Shown: positions 16,970-26,804 of the stretch, one piece after another
Layout of the letters: every line of letters starts with the position of its first letter
How positions within the stretch are numbered: the first letter of the stretch is position 1
Origin: DASUPK01 sp963724665
GTDB lineage: Bacteria > Actinomycetota > Thermoleophilia > Solirubrobacterales > 70-9
Assembly (NCBI GenBank): GCA_963724665.1
Contig: CAVRVH010000012.1
Coordinates: 124,001-188,000 of the forward strand
DNA length: 64,000 bases
Reading direction: 5' to 3'
Translations under genes and position numbers: made by a program
The notes under the pieces: generated by a model
Databases searched by the model: none
What the model saw: only the letters and a program-made list of their open reading frames with translations
Told to the model about the DNA's origin: nothing

Positions 16970-18028
16970 TCAGTCGTAAAGCGTGAACGCCGCCAACACC
17001 ACGTAGATCGCGATCAGCGCCAGGCCCTCGAACATCTGGGCCTCGCCATCGCCGGTGATCTGCCAGACCGCGATCGCGGTCAGGAAGAGCGCCCCTATAT
17101 ATACGGGCGCCAGGGCGAAGGTCAGGTGCGTCGTGAAGAGCAGCGAGGTGAGCACCAGGGCCGGGAAGAGGAAGGCGGCTATCTGGGCGACGGAGTTCTT
17201 CACGACCGAGATCGCGAGGTCCGACTTGCCCTTGGCGGAGAGGAAGATCCCGGTGAAGTTCTCCACCGCGTTGCCCGCGATCGCGACGATCACCAGCCCC
17301 GCGAAGGCTTTTGAGATCCCAAGCGACGCAACCGCCGGGTCGAGTGCATGGATGAACCAGTCAGAGACGAAGGCCGCCCCGACGCCGGCGACCGTCAGGA
17401 GAAAGACCGCGAAGGCGAACGGGAGCCGTGGCTTCATCTCCTCCACCCCGGACTCCGTGGTCGCGGTGTCGGAGCGCAGGTAGCCCCAGGCCCAGGCGCC
17501 ATAGACCACCAGCAGGCAGATCGACCCGACAACTGAGAGGCCCTGGATGTGATGGCTCGCCTGGTTGGAGGATGCGATCGAGAGCCCGATGATCACGATC
17601 ACGAAGAGGGAGACGAACAGCAGGGTGGCCGTGTCCTGCGGGAGTCGACGGCCGAAGCGCATGCAGCCATCCTTTGCCTGGACCGACCCGGCGACGATCA
17701 CCAGTCCGAGCACCAGCAGCGCATTGGCGAAGATGGAGCCGATCAGGGAAGTCTGGGCGACCACCACCTCGCCGGAGCCGAGCGCGAACACGACGATGAA
17801 GAACTCCGGCAGGTTGCCGAGGGTCGACTGCATGAAGCCCGTGACGGCCGGGCCAAACCGGAGTCCGACCTGCTCGGTGGCGAGCGCAACCACCCACGCG
17901 AGCCCGGCGAGCGCCGCCGTCGCGGCCGCGAAGGCGGCCACTGCACCGCCGCCCGAGTAGCGAAGGACACCCGCGAGGGCCGTAACCGCGGCAGTTGCCG
18001 CCAGAAAACCTTGCTCCCTGCGAGTCAC
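16970..18028 (-). CDS. Ca2+/H+ exchanger (CaCA/CaxA type)
   Basis: The 352-residue protein has 10-11 membrane segments and the two inverted alpha-repeats of the cation/Ca2+ exchanger superfamily: GNLPEFFIVVFALGSGE in the first half and GNAVENFTGIFLSAKGKSD in the second, each with the ion-binding Glu. An acidic loop (SGVEEM) links the halves. It would expel Ca2+ in exchange for protons at the cytoplasmic membrane. Single gene, convergent with the HD-GYP gene. Confidence 0.9.
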   Translation of the reverse strand: MTRREQGFLAATAAVTALAGVLRYSGGGAVAAFAAATAALAGLAWVVALATEQVGLRFGPAVTGFMQSTLGNLPEFFIVVFALGSGEVVVAQTSLIGSIFANALLVLGLVIVAGSVQAKDGCMRFGRRLPQDTATLLFVSLFVIVIIGLSIASSNQASHHIQGLSVVGSICLLVVYGAWAWGYLRSDTATTESGVEEMKPRLPFAFAVFLLTVAGVGAAFVSDWFIHALDPAVASLGISKAFAGLVIVAIAGNAVENFTGIFLSAKGKSDLAISVVKNSVAQIAAFLFPALVLTSLLFTTHLTFALAPVYIGALFLTAIAVWQITGDGEAQMFEGLALIAIYVVLAAFTLYD

Positions 18029-18123
18029 GGCGGAGAGACTTTCATTTTCTGGCGCCGGTTATAGGCTCGGCGCTTCGATCGCGTCCGCCGCGGGTTGAAG
18101 CAGGAGCTACAGAGGGAGGATTC

Positions 18124-18564
18124 ATGAACTGGCTCAGACGGCATTGCACATACGCGAACGTTGCGGCGACACTCGCCTTGGTCATCGCGGTTGCCGGCGG
18201 CACCGCGATCGCCAGGAACGCAACCGCGCCAAAGAATTCGGTGACCACCAAGAGCATCCGGCCGTTCAACGTGACCGCGCGGGACCTCACCCGGCTTATC
18301 GAGGTGAGAGGCCAGGCGACCTTCAACGATCCGGCCCCGCCCGACGGCACTTTCAGCGGGGCTACGGCTACTGCTATCTGCCCGGCCGGCACCCTGCTCA
18401 TCACCGGCGGAGGGTTTGTGGACAACGTTCGTGCCTCACTATCAGGCTCACAGCCGACTCACGAAGGTTGGATAGTGAGCGCAAAAGGCGACGGCACGAA
18501 CGAAGCCGGGATCACTTCAATTGCTTGGTGCCTCTCAAAGCGGGCAGAGAAACCGACTCCTTAG
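18124..18564 (+). CDS. Small secreted protein of the 'TYANV' type
   Basis: The 146-residue protein starts MNWLRRHCTYANVAATLAL with a signal sequence ending in TAIA. I know this N-terminus as a recurrent one in Thermoleophilia secreted proteins. The mature part has paired Cys residues (ICPAGTLLITGGG and AWCLSKR) and no known catalytic motif. A GAGGGAGGA ribosome site precedes the ATG. Function unknown. Confidence 0.75.
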   Translation: MNWLRRHCTYANVAATLALVIAVAGGTAIARNATAPKNSVTTKSIRPFNVTARDLTRLIEVRGQATFNDPAPPDGTFSGATATAICPAGTLLITGGGFVDNVRASLSGSQPTHEGWIVSAKGDGTNEAGITSIAWCLSKRAEKPTP

Positions 18565-20111
18565 CCCCGCACGATGAGCTTGCGCTTCCGCGACGCCCCG
18601 GGCTCGTACGGATATCCGCCTTGGCTCTTAACCAACGCGCGGAAGACATAGCGAACCCGCCCAACCGTCTGGGTAAATCGGTAACGGCCGTGGAAATGGC
18701 CATCTGAGTCGGTACGCAATTGCTTGAACGTTCGCCACTTACGACCGACGCGTGCTTGCAGGGCCACCGCGCGACCCTCGGCATTGGGGCCGGGCAGATG
18801 GCCAATGAAGGTCGCGGCCTGGCCGTTGGTCAGGCTCTTCTTCGGGATATCCAAGCGTAGGGACGACCGTCGAGTCGAGCTCGACGCGGTCGCTGATCTT
18901 CTTGGTGTTGAAGCGGTAAACCAGGTCGAGTGTGCGCGACGGTCCGGCGTCCAGTCTGGTGGCGAATCGGCCGTTCGCCTGTGTCGTGACTGTCCTCGCG
19001 AGCTCTCGGCCCGCGTCGGGGAGGTCGGTCGTCTGGTAGACGCAGACGGTTGCACCTGAGACGGGATTGCCACTGGCATCCTTGAGTGAGCCCCGAATGA
19101 CCGCCGGTCGTCGTTGGACGTGACTTGCGCCCGCCGCCGTAGCTGACCGCCGACGTCCGCTCCAGAGTCGATTGAGGTGGCGGCAGGCCCTCCGGAAGCG
19201 CCGCAGGAATTGTCGACCTGCACAGTCCGGCGCATGCATGGCGACGGGTTGCCGCCCACGTCATAGCCGCAGATCTGCACGTCGTTCGCTCCGTTCACCC
19301 AGCCCGGGCCATGCTCAGTGTCCAGCTGGATTGCGCGTGGCCCGGACGAATCTGGACAAGGCTTGAGATGCGAGTAAGAGCCACCCTGCATGTCTGGCGG
19401 ACAGAAGTCCGAGGTGACCGAAGGGATCCCGTTCACGTAGACGGCGATCGATCGCGCCCCACCGCCTGAATCATTGACTGTGGCATTGACCGTCTGGATT
19501 CCGCTGACCACGCCGCCGTCCAGGAGCTCACCGGACGCACTCACTGAAGGGGGTGCGAGGTCCTGCACATCGGCATAGAAGTCCGTGATGTAGGCGAACG
19601 CTGAGTTGCTCGAGCAGGGGTTCGCGAAGCATTGCTCGTAGATGGCGTAGTAGCTCGTGTTGCTCTGTACCGGGATAACCCACTGATCGCCCCCAACACC
19701 AACCGCGCTGTACCCAGGTGAACCGCTGCCACTGCTCATGGGGCCGTACCCACCCGTCGTGAAGTAGTGCAGCCTCGTCTGTGCGGTCTTGAAGATCGTG
19801 TTCGGGGCAGCTGTCCACTGCCAGACGACGTAGGTGTTCAGCGTGCTCTGCCCATTTGCCTCCATGCGCAGACCCCAGTTGCCGCACGTATCCGTTTGGC
19901 TGATCTTGGTGGCTCCTCCGAAGGGCCGGATCATCCCCGCATCAACATTGCCCACACCCGAGGTGCATTGCTGGACGGAGTAGTTGGCCTTTGCGACCGC
20001 GGGAGCTACCACGGCAAACACCACAGCGGCGCCAGCAGCAAGGGTGAATCGAACCATTCGACTTGTCAGTCGGCGTCCGCCAGAAGTCGAGTTGTGCTTC
20101 GTCTCGTCCAT
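18561..20111 (-). CDS. Secreted Ig/big-domain protein with two compensating frameshifts
   Basis: A signal peptide (MVRFTLAAGAAVVFAVVAPAVAKA) is followed by a Cys-containing carbohydrate-module-like region and a DLAPPSVSASGELLDGG segment common in large secreted actinobacterial proteins. Between about 19150 and 18850 the true protein reads in another frame (IRGSLKDASGNPVSGATVCVYQ, a carboxypeptidase-like regulatory fold). It then returns to the first frame for a final beta domain ending RKRKLIVRG. The frame thus stays open although two indels of opposite sign are present. It lies about 50 bp after the ECF sigma gene on the same strand and may be its target. Confidence 0.6.
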   Translation of the reverse strand: MDETKHNSTSGGRRLTSRMVRFTLAAGAAVVFAVVAPAVAKANYSVQQCTSGVGNVDAGMIRPFGGATKISQTDTCGNWGLRMEANGQSTLNTYVVWQWTAAPNTIFKTAQTRLHYFTTGGYGPMSSGSGSPGYSAVGVGGDQWVIPVQSNTSYYAIYEQCFANPCSSNSAFAYITDFYADVQDLAPPSVSASGELLDGGVVSGIQTVNATVNDSGGGARSIAVYVNGIPSVTSDFCPPDMQGGSYSHLKPCPDSSGPRAIQLDTEHGPGWVNGANDVQICGYDVGGNPSPCMRRTVQVDNSCGASGGPAATSIDSGADVGGQLRRRAQVTSNDDRRSFGAHSRMPVAIPSQVQPSASTRRPTSPTRAESSRGQSRHRRTADSPPDWTPDRRAHSTWFTASTPRRSATASSSTRRSSLRLDIPKKSLTNGQAATFIGHLPGPNAEGRAVALQARVGRKWRTFKQLRTDSDGHFHGRYRFTQTVGRVRYVFRALVKSQGGYPYEPGASRKRKLIVRG

Positions 20112-20163
20112 TGATGCGATCTCCCACCTGAGTCGGGTCGCTCTCAATTTCTTCCCCTCTCAC

Positions 20164-21528
20164 TCATTCGATTCCGAAGCCTCCTCCAGACCCACCACCG
20201 CCGCCGGAGCTCCCGCCCCCTCCGCTAGACGGTCCGCCGAATTCGGCGCCGCTGATAGCTGGGGAGGGACTAGATGGCTCGACGCCGAACTGGCGCGACT
20301 TCTGCTGAGTGGGAGTGGGCGGGGGGCTCTGAGCTTCCGTCCTCGTGCTCACGGAAGCGGCGTCACTGGCAGGTTCCGCCACCTGGGGCTCGGGGACGGT
20401 CGTCGCGGTCGGCTCCGCCGGCTTCTCCAGCGCTGCCTGATCCCGACCCGATCCGCCACCGTTCGGTCCCGAGTCCACGACGCCCGTCGCCACGCAGGCA
20501 GCTCCCCCCGCCGCAGTCGCACCGCAGATCGCGAGGACCTTCGCGACAGCGGCCATTCCGGCTCCTCGAGATCCGCCCGCTGCGGCGACCGACGCCGCGT
20601 TGCCGCTCCCGCCACCGCCGCGCGAGAGCAGGGAATAGCCGGCCTCTCGCACCTTGTCGACGATCACACCAGCTCTCTCCGCGACCCATTCATGGGCCCG
20701 GCCGCCGGTCGACTGGTCAAGGAGTGGACCCGCCGGCATCAGCTCGAAGACCTTGCCCGGGATAGCGCGGTAGGCCCTCAGCTTGGCGCGGCACGTGGCG
20801 CAGCTCCTCAGATGGAATTCGAGCGCTTCCGTGGAGCCATTTGCGTCCTCGCCGTCGGCCATCTCCGACAGGGCGGCGGCGAGCTGCTCGCACCGTCGGC
20901 CATGCTCGATGTCGGCGAATACCTGGAGGAATCGCTTCCTCCCCTCCGCCATGCACCTGTTGATTTTTGTATACGACCAACCCGTGATCTCGCCGATCTC
21001 GGCATACGAGTAACCCTGTGCCTTGAGAGTCAACGCTCGGACCTCTTGCGGCTTCAGTGCATTCAGTGCCTCGCCGCTGCGAACCACCCGCTCATGCCGG
21101 GCCAGTCGATCGTTGGGGCCCGGACTCTCGGATGCGATGGAGTCGAGCGGGTCGCGGTCGTCCTCATCGGGTCTTGAAACTCGCGGCGAGCCGAGCAGCC
21201 GCTCACGCTGGCGTCGCACCGCCAGCGCCTCCCGCTTGGTGACCGTTTGCATCCACCGGACGAGGTTGTCGCCCTCGATCGGTGGCGCCTTGGTCAGCAG
21301 GATCTCCAGTGCGCGCTGATAAGCGTCCTCGCCGTCGTCCGCACAGATGGAGTAGCGGCGGGCTGTCCGGCGAAAGACGGCATCGTGCGTCTCGATCAGC
21401 GCGCTCGCCGCGCGACGGCGCGACTCGGGAGAGGCAACTGCCTCGTCGGCCTGATCAATGGGTCGAGCGTCGGCCCCAGCTCGACCGGCTGTTCCTCCCA
21501 ACAAACCCAGACGACTCACCTCCGACAC
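20164..21528 (-). CDS. ECF sigma factor with fused zinc-finger, membrane span and extracytoplasmic tail
   Basis: The N-terminal 200 residues are a sigma-70 ECF factor: region 2 around DGEDAYQRALEILLTK, region 4 LKPQEVRALTLKAQGYSYAE with a helix-turn-helix. A HLRSCATC motif like the anti-sigma zf-HC2 domain follows, then one hydrophobic span (AVAKVLAICGATAAGGAACV) and a long Pro/Ser/Gly tail. Sigma and anti-sigma functions are thus in one membrane-tethered chain. Start is uncertain: GTG at 21528 or 21519 is preferred because the frame further upstream runs through operator-like palindromes. It precedes a secreted-protein gene. Confidence 0.78.
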   Translation of the reverse strand: MSEVSRLGLLGGTAGRAGADARPIDQADEAVASPESRRRAASALIETHDAVFRRTARRYSICADDGEDAYQRALEILLTKAPPIEGDNLVRWMQTVTKREALAVRRQRERLLGSPRVSRPDEDDRDPLDSIASESPGPNDRLARHERVVRSGEALNALKPQEVRALTLKAQGYSYAEIGEITGWSYTKINRCMAEGRKRFLQVFADIEHGRRCEQLAAALSEMADGEDANGSTEALEFHLRSCATCRAKLRAYRAIPGKVFELMPAGPLLDQSTGGRAHEWVAERAGVIVDKVREAGYSLLSRGGGGSGNAASVAAAGGSRGAGMAAVAKVLAICGATAAGGAACVATGVVDSGPNGGGSGRDQAALEKPAEPTATTVPEPQVAEPASDAASVSTRTEAQSPPPTPTQQKSRQFGVEPSSPSPAISGAEFGGPSSGGGGSSGGGGGSGGGFGIE

Positions 21529-21581
21529 ATCCAGGTTGAGGCGAAAACTGTCACTACTCGCCCCGTTGCGCCACCGTACGC

Positions 21582-21628
21582 ATTCGCAATTTGCGAATTT
21601 GCGTTTGGGAATCCGCCGCAATTTGCGG
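21582..21628. promoter_or_regulatory. Tandem palindromes upstream of the ECF sigma gene
   Basis: ATTCGCAA-T-TTGCGAAT (21582-21598) is a perfect 8-1-8 palindrome. CCGCAA-T-TTGCGG (21616-21628) repeats its core, and an extra AATTTGCG half-site lies between. They sit between the divergent sigma and secreted-protein genes. Confidence 0.6.
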
Positions 21629-21697
21629 AATCACTGTGCCCAGAACTGAGGCGATGGGCCGCTTGCCGTGTCGACCGTCTCATGCGATAGTCAGCGC

Positions 21698-22222
21698 GTG
21701 TCCGACGGGAGGGGAACCCTCACAGCTGCCGCCGCACTAGCCGCCGCAATGTGTGCGTTGCTCGGTCCCGTTACGGCTGGCGCGGCCGATGGGAAGGCGA
21801 AGACGAAGTTCGTCTTCCTGAAGGCCCGCGTCGGCTCCGACGGAGTCGTCACCCCCAGCCAGCCCGAGACCATCTCGGTCTCGCGGATGGCGCCCAAGGC
21901 GAAGTTCGCCGTCTTCATCGAGCCGCCCCCGACCACCCTGCAGTGCGGTGAGCTCTACTTCTGTGACGTGGCGCCGGCGGCGCCGGCCACGGGGTCCCCG
22001 CCCTTCGTGGCGAACGCCAAGGGCCGGGCGGTGGTCACCTTCGTCATGCCGGAGACCTACGACCTGGAGACCGATCCGTTCAACCCGAAGATCCGCCAGC
22101 CGGTGGCCTTCGCGAACCAGCAGCGGATCCACATCGATGTCGAGGGCTCCTCGAGGATCAAGAACGTGAGGCGCCAGAGCTTCGGGTTCGCGCGGGCAAC
22201 CGTGCAGCGGTCCTCCCCGTAG
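21698..22222 (+). CDS. Small secreted protein of unknown function
   Basis: From a GTG start the protein has a signal peptide (LTAAAALAAAMCALLGPVTAGA) and about 140 mature residues with one Cys pair (LQCGELYFCDVAP). No family is recognised. The beta-rich composition with a central proline cluster suggests a small extracellular domain. An in-frame GTG at 21668 would add ten residues. It diverges from the ECF sigma gene and could be under the same control. Confidence 0.65.
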   Translation: MSDGRGTLTAAAALAAAMCALLGPVTAGAADGKAKTKFVFLKARVGSDGVVTPSQPETISVSRMAPKAKFAVFIEPPPTTLQCGELYFCDVAPAAPATGSPPFVANAKGRAVVTFVMPETYDLETDPFNPKIRQPVAFANQQRIHIDVEGSSRIKNVRRQSFGFARATVQRSSP

Positions 22223-22337
22223 GCGATATCCGAGGCGTTGGTGAGTTACCGACCCACGGGGGTCGGAAAGTCGCCAACTCTTCCCGATGCGACCCATCTG
22301 CCGCCGCCCCGCGGATCCGCAGCTATATTCGCCGCCG

Positions 22338-23284
<947 letters not shown>

Positions 23285-23341
23285 CCGAACCTCCTATCTG
23301 TCGAGGTTGACTCGGTCCGTGGCCGCGGCTACGGTGATGCC

Positions 23342-24120
23342 GTGCGGGTCTCGGCAGGATTGATCCTCGCGGTTGCGGTCCTGGTTGCCGCGCCAGCCGG
23401 CGCAGGCGCGACGACTGTCATCATCGGACCGGACCTCACCCAGAGCGTCGCGGTGGTACCCAGCTGCGGTTCGAGCACCGGACAGGCTTGCTCCTACGTG
23501 ACGACGATCAACCCCGACGGCTTTGGTGATCGGGGGTCGCCGATCGACGGCGTCCTGACCTCGGCCCGGATCAAGACGAACGGTGGAGCGACGACCGTCG
23601 ACGTCCGCGTCCTGCGTCCCGACCCCGTGCTCCCCTCCAACTATCTGAACGTCGGACCCGAGATCCCGATCCCCGTGCCCGATGTCGCCACCTCGAGCAC
23701 CGGCGTGATCAGCGAAGCCACTGGGCTGCACCATCCGATGCAATGCCCACGACCGGCTTGGGATCGGCTGGAACCAGCCCTCGACCCCGCTCAATTTCGG
23801 TTGGATGAACGGCAGCTCGGCCTGCGCGTCTCGACAGGGATCCAACGGCGGCCATCCCGTCGACACGACCGTGCAATACGACACGACGAGGCTGCAACTT
23901 GCAGGTCCTCGTCCAGGGCACCATCGAGACCGACGCGGATCACGACGGCTACGGCGACGACACCCAGGACCAGTGCCCGACGGACGCCTCGACGCACGGC
24001 CCGTGCTCGACGACCACATCGACCACACCTCCGCCGCACAAGAAGAAGTGCAAGAAGAAGAAGAAGCACCGCAGCGCCGACGCAGTCATCGCCAAGAAGT
24101 GCAAGAAGAAGCACCACTGA
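23342..24120 (+). CDS. Secreted protein with Lys/Cys tail, broken by two frameshifts
   Basis: A signal peptide (VSAGLILAVAVLVAAPAGAGA) leads to a beta-rich domain with the first Cys pair. The reading then moves to a second frame near 23730 (HDRLGIGWNQPSTPLNFGW) and a third near 23900 (VQGTIETDADHDGYGDDTQD, a calcium-binding thrombospondin-3-like DxDxDG repeat). The tail is Thr/Pro linker, HKKKCKKKKKH, spacer, AKKCKKKHH. Read across frames the protein is coherent, so the breaks look like indel errors or a recent pseudogene. Confidence 0.6.
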
Positions 24121-24185
24121 ACGTCCGTCGATCACCGGAATGAAGAGGACGAATCAGTCGGCGGCCGCGCCTAGAGTCCCTTGCA

Positions 24186-24939
24186 ATGAGGAGGGTCAAT
24201 AGGGGTCTCATCGCGCTGATGGCGGCAGCCGTCGCGCTGCTGGCGGGACAGGCGACGATCGGGGTGGCCCAGGGCGCCAGCGCCGTCAATGTCAATCCCG
24301 CCGGCCCGAACTCCGACCCCAACGAGTTCCCATTCGGAAGGGCCGATGTCTGGCCTCAGATGGGCTTCGTCTACCAGAACGTCCCTGCCTTCAACCTGAA
24401 GACAGGCGACACGATCGCCTTCGATCTGGGAGCCCAGAACAACGTCGACATCCAGCTTCAGATCAGCATGGCCGCGACGACGGTCAACGGCGGAGACATC
24501 CCGGGTCCCTACACCACCGTGGTCAACAACACCCAGGTTCCCACTGAACCCGAGGGGCAACACCGTGATTGGGGACTACGAGCTTCAGTTCACCTCACAG
24601 GCGCCGTTCAACTTCAGCGGTGGCGGACTGATCATCAGGTTCTCGAGTCCCGGTGGTGCGTTCGCGTCGGACCTTCAGCAAGACCAAACCCTGATCAACG
24701 ATGCCAACGGCACCGACTCCTCCGGCTTCTTCGTCAAGCGCTTCTTCAACGACGCCGACGGCCTTCCCCCGTACGGCGACAGCGATACCCAGGGGATCGG
24801 GGGCTTTCGCCTGACGCTCCTGGACGTGCCGCCGACACCACCAAGCGGGCCGAGCACAACGCTGCCCAAGAAGAAGTGCAAGAAGCACAAGAAGCGCTCG
24901 GCGGCGGCCGCCAAGAAGTGCAAGAAGAAGCGGCGCTAG
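24186..24939 (+). CDS. Secreted protein with Lys/Cys tail, one frameshift
   Basis: The signal peptide (GLIALMAAAVALLAGQATIG) and the first domain run in one frame to about 24550. From GNTVIGDYELQFTSQ the natural protein continues in the next frame, through a beta-sandwich-like region and a Pro/Thr linker to PKKKCKKHKKRS, an Ala spacer and AKKCKKKRR. Its architecture matches the neighbour at 23.3 kb, so these may be tandem paralogues of a surface family. Function unknown. Confidence 0.6.
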
Positions 24940-24960
24940 CAACCGCTCCCACTCGCAGCG

Positions 24961-25362
24961 CTACGGCAGCGGCCTGCCGGGATAGTCGACCTGCTGAACG
25001 CTCCACTTGTTGCCGTCGGGATCGCTGAAGAAGACGAAACGGCCCCACGGCATGTCGGTTACGTCGCTGACCTCGACGCCCCGCTCCGCGAGCTCGTCAT
25101 GGGCGGCGTGGGCGTCCTCGACGACGAGCTGCAGGCCGTCGAGGCTCCCCGGCTCCATCTCGTGGGCACCGGTGGTCAAGGAGATGGAGCAACCCGATCC
25201 GCGGGGCGTGAGCTGGACGAAGCGGATCTCCTCGCTGAACTGGTGGTCGTGATCGTCGTTGAAGCCGACCTGGTCGACGTAGAAGGCCTTGGCACGGTCG
25301 ATGTCCGAGACCGGAACCTGGATCAGCTCGAGCTTCCAGTCGATCTTCGTCTTGTTCGCCAT
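24961..25362 (-). CDS. VOC-superfamily (glyoxalase-like) protein
   Basis: The 133-residue protein has the paired beta-alpha-beta-beta-beta modules of the vicinal oxygen chelate fold (KLELIQVPVSDIDRAKAFY, then VVEDAHAAHDELAERGVEV and GRFVFFSDPDGNKW). It resembles antibiotic-resistance/dioxygenase-like members; the exact substrate is unclear. A GAAAGGAGATC ribosome site precedes the ATG. It diverges from a MarR regulator. Confidence 0.85.
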   Translation of the reverse strand: MANKTKIDWKLELIQVPVSDIDRAKAFYVDQVGFNDDHDHQFSEEIRFVQLTPRGSGCSISLTTGAHEMEPGSLDGLQLVVEDAHAAHDELAERGVEVSDVTDMPWGRFVFFSDPDGNKWSVQQVDYPGRPLP

Positions 25363-25410
25363 CGGGATCTCCTTTCGATCGGCGCGGGGTACTAAGCTTC
25401 CCCTTGCCTT

Positions 25411-25423
25411 GTGAGTTACTTAC
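25411..25423. promoter_or_regulatory. Palindrome shared with the MFS promoter at 50 kb
   Basis: GTGAGT-T-ACTTAC is a near-perfect palindrome in the VOC/MarR divergent gap. Its core TGAGTnACTTA recurs at 50042-50052 upstream of an MFS pump. Confidence 0.45.
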
Positions 25424-25433
25424 GTGCTAAACA

Positions 25434-25448
25434 TCTTAGTAGATAAGA
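25434..25448. promoter_or_regulatory. Second palindrome, candidate MarR autoregulatory site
   Basis: TCTTA-GTAGA-TAAGA lies just before the MarR start and could repress its own gene when bound. Confidence 0.45.
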
Positions 25449-25455
25449 GATCTTG

Positions 25456-25929
25456 ATGTCGGCTCCCCACGGAAACAAGAGCGATGTGATCGGCGAGTTG
25501 ATCGGCGAGTTCCGCACGAGCGGCAACCACGACGACGCCTTCGACAACCTCGCCGCCCAGCGGCTCGGCGTGAACGAGACGGATCTGCACTGCCTCAACA
25601 TCATTCAGAACGCCGGCGGCGTGACCGCGGGCCAGCTCGCCAAGGAGTCGGGGCTGACGACCGGGGCGGTCACGGGCGTGATCGACAGGCTCGAGCGGAT
25701 CGGCTTCGCCCGCCGCGTGGCGGATCCCGATGACCGTCGCCGCGTGAAACTCGAGGTGACCCCGAAGTTCTACTCGCGCGCTGAGAAGATCTGGGGGCCG
25801 GTGGCCGAGGACTGGTCCAAGGCCCTCGGCCGGCAGTTCAGCACCGAGGAGCTGAATCTGATCATCAGCTTCCTTCGTAGGACCAACGAGATCACCGAGA
25901 AGCATCTCGAGCGGCTGAGGAGGACCTAG
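25456..25929 (+). CDS. MarR-family transcriptional regulator
   Basis: The 157-residue protein has the MarR winged helix: recognition helix AGQLAKESGLTTGAVTGVID and the wing ARRVADPDDRRRVKLEVT. The core is flanked by helices for dimerisation. The next gene begins directly after its stop (TAGATG), so both form an operon. Palindromes in the divergent gap suggest autoregulation and control of the VOC gene. Confidence 0.88.
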   Translation: MSAPHGNKSDVIGELIGEFRTSGNHDDAFDNLAAQRLGVNETDLHCLNIIQNAGGVTAGQLAKESGLTTGAVTGVIDRLERIGFARRVADPDDRRRVKLEVTPKFYSRAEKIWGPVAEDWSKALGRQFSTEELNLIISFLRRTNEITEKHLERLRRT

Positions 25930-26730
25930 ATGAGCTTGAGCCAGCAGCAGAAGGGCGAGGCATTCCGTGCGCTCCACGAGGGGGAGGCATTCGTGATCCC
26001 GAATCCATGGGACGCGGGCTCGGCGAAGATCCTCGCCGGGCTCGGCTTCAAGGCGCTCGCCACCACCAGCGGCGGCTTCGCGTTCACCCTCGGCCGGCCC
26101 GACGGCTCGGTCACCCTCGACGAGGTCGCGGAGCACGTCACGGCGGTGAACGACGCGACGGACCTGCCCGTTTCGGTCGACCTCGAGAACGGCTACGGGC
26201 CGGCGCCCGAGGACGCGGCACGGGCGATCACGCGAGCCGCCGAGGCGGGAGCGGTGGGCGGCTCGATTGAGGACTGGGACCGCGACGACAGCAAGCTCTA
26301 CGACCCGGATCGCGCCGCCGAGCGGGTCGCGGCTGCGGTCGAGGCCGCCAGGGCGCTCGACTTCCCCTTCACCCTGACGGCGCGCGCCGAGAACCACCTT
26401 CGGGGCAACCCGGATCTCGATGACACCATCGCCCGGCTGCGCGCCTTCGAGGAGGCGGGAGCGGACGTCCTCTACGCCCCCGCGCTGCTCAGCGTCGACG
26501 ACATCAGGGCCGTCTGCGATGCGGTCTCGAAGCCGGTCAACGTTCTCGCCTTCAGCCGCCTTGGGCTGACCTTCGCCGAGATCGAAGAGGCGGGCGCTCA
26601 GCGGGTCAGCGTTGGCAGCGGGCTCACCTGGGCCGCCGCGAACGGCCTGATCGAGGCGGCGGAGCTGATCATCGACAAGGGCGACTTCTCCGGCACCGCC
26701 ACCCCGGGCCGCGTGAAGGAGTGGCTCTAG
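25930..26730 (+). CDS. Isocitrate lyase/PEP mutase superfamily enzyme
   Basis: The 266-residue TIM-barrel protein contains NPWDAGSAKILAGLGFKALAT at the N-terminus, a Mg2+-binding DLENGYG, GGSIEDWD and TLTARAENHL. These are typical of the ICL/PEPM family (oxaloacetate hydrolase, methylisocitrate lyase-like). The Cys of true isocitrate lyases is not seen, so C-C or C-P cleavage of a small oxo acid is possible but unproven. It follows the MarR gene without a gap, so its substrate may be the inducer. Confidence 0.85.
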   Translation: MSLSQQQKGEAFRALHEGEAFVIPNPWDAGSAKILAGLGFKALATTSGGFAFTLGRPDGSVTLDEVAEHVTAVNDATDLPVSVDLENGYGPAPEDAARAITRAAEAGAVGGSIEDWDRDDSKLYDPDRAAERVAAAVEAARALDFPFTLTARAENHLRGNPDLDDTIARLRAFEEAGADVLYAPALLSVDDIRAVCDAVSKPVNVLAFSRLGLTFAEIEEAGAQRVSVGSGLTWAAANGLIEAAELIIDKGDFSGTATPGRVKEWL

Positions 26731-26804
26731 CTCGCCTCTGCCGGCTCCGGATCGGGCCGGATGATCACCAGGGAACTACGCGGAAGTCAGCGTCGAGGAT
26801 GTAG

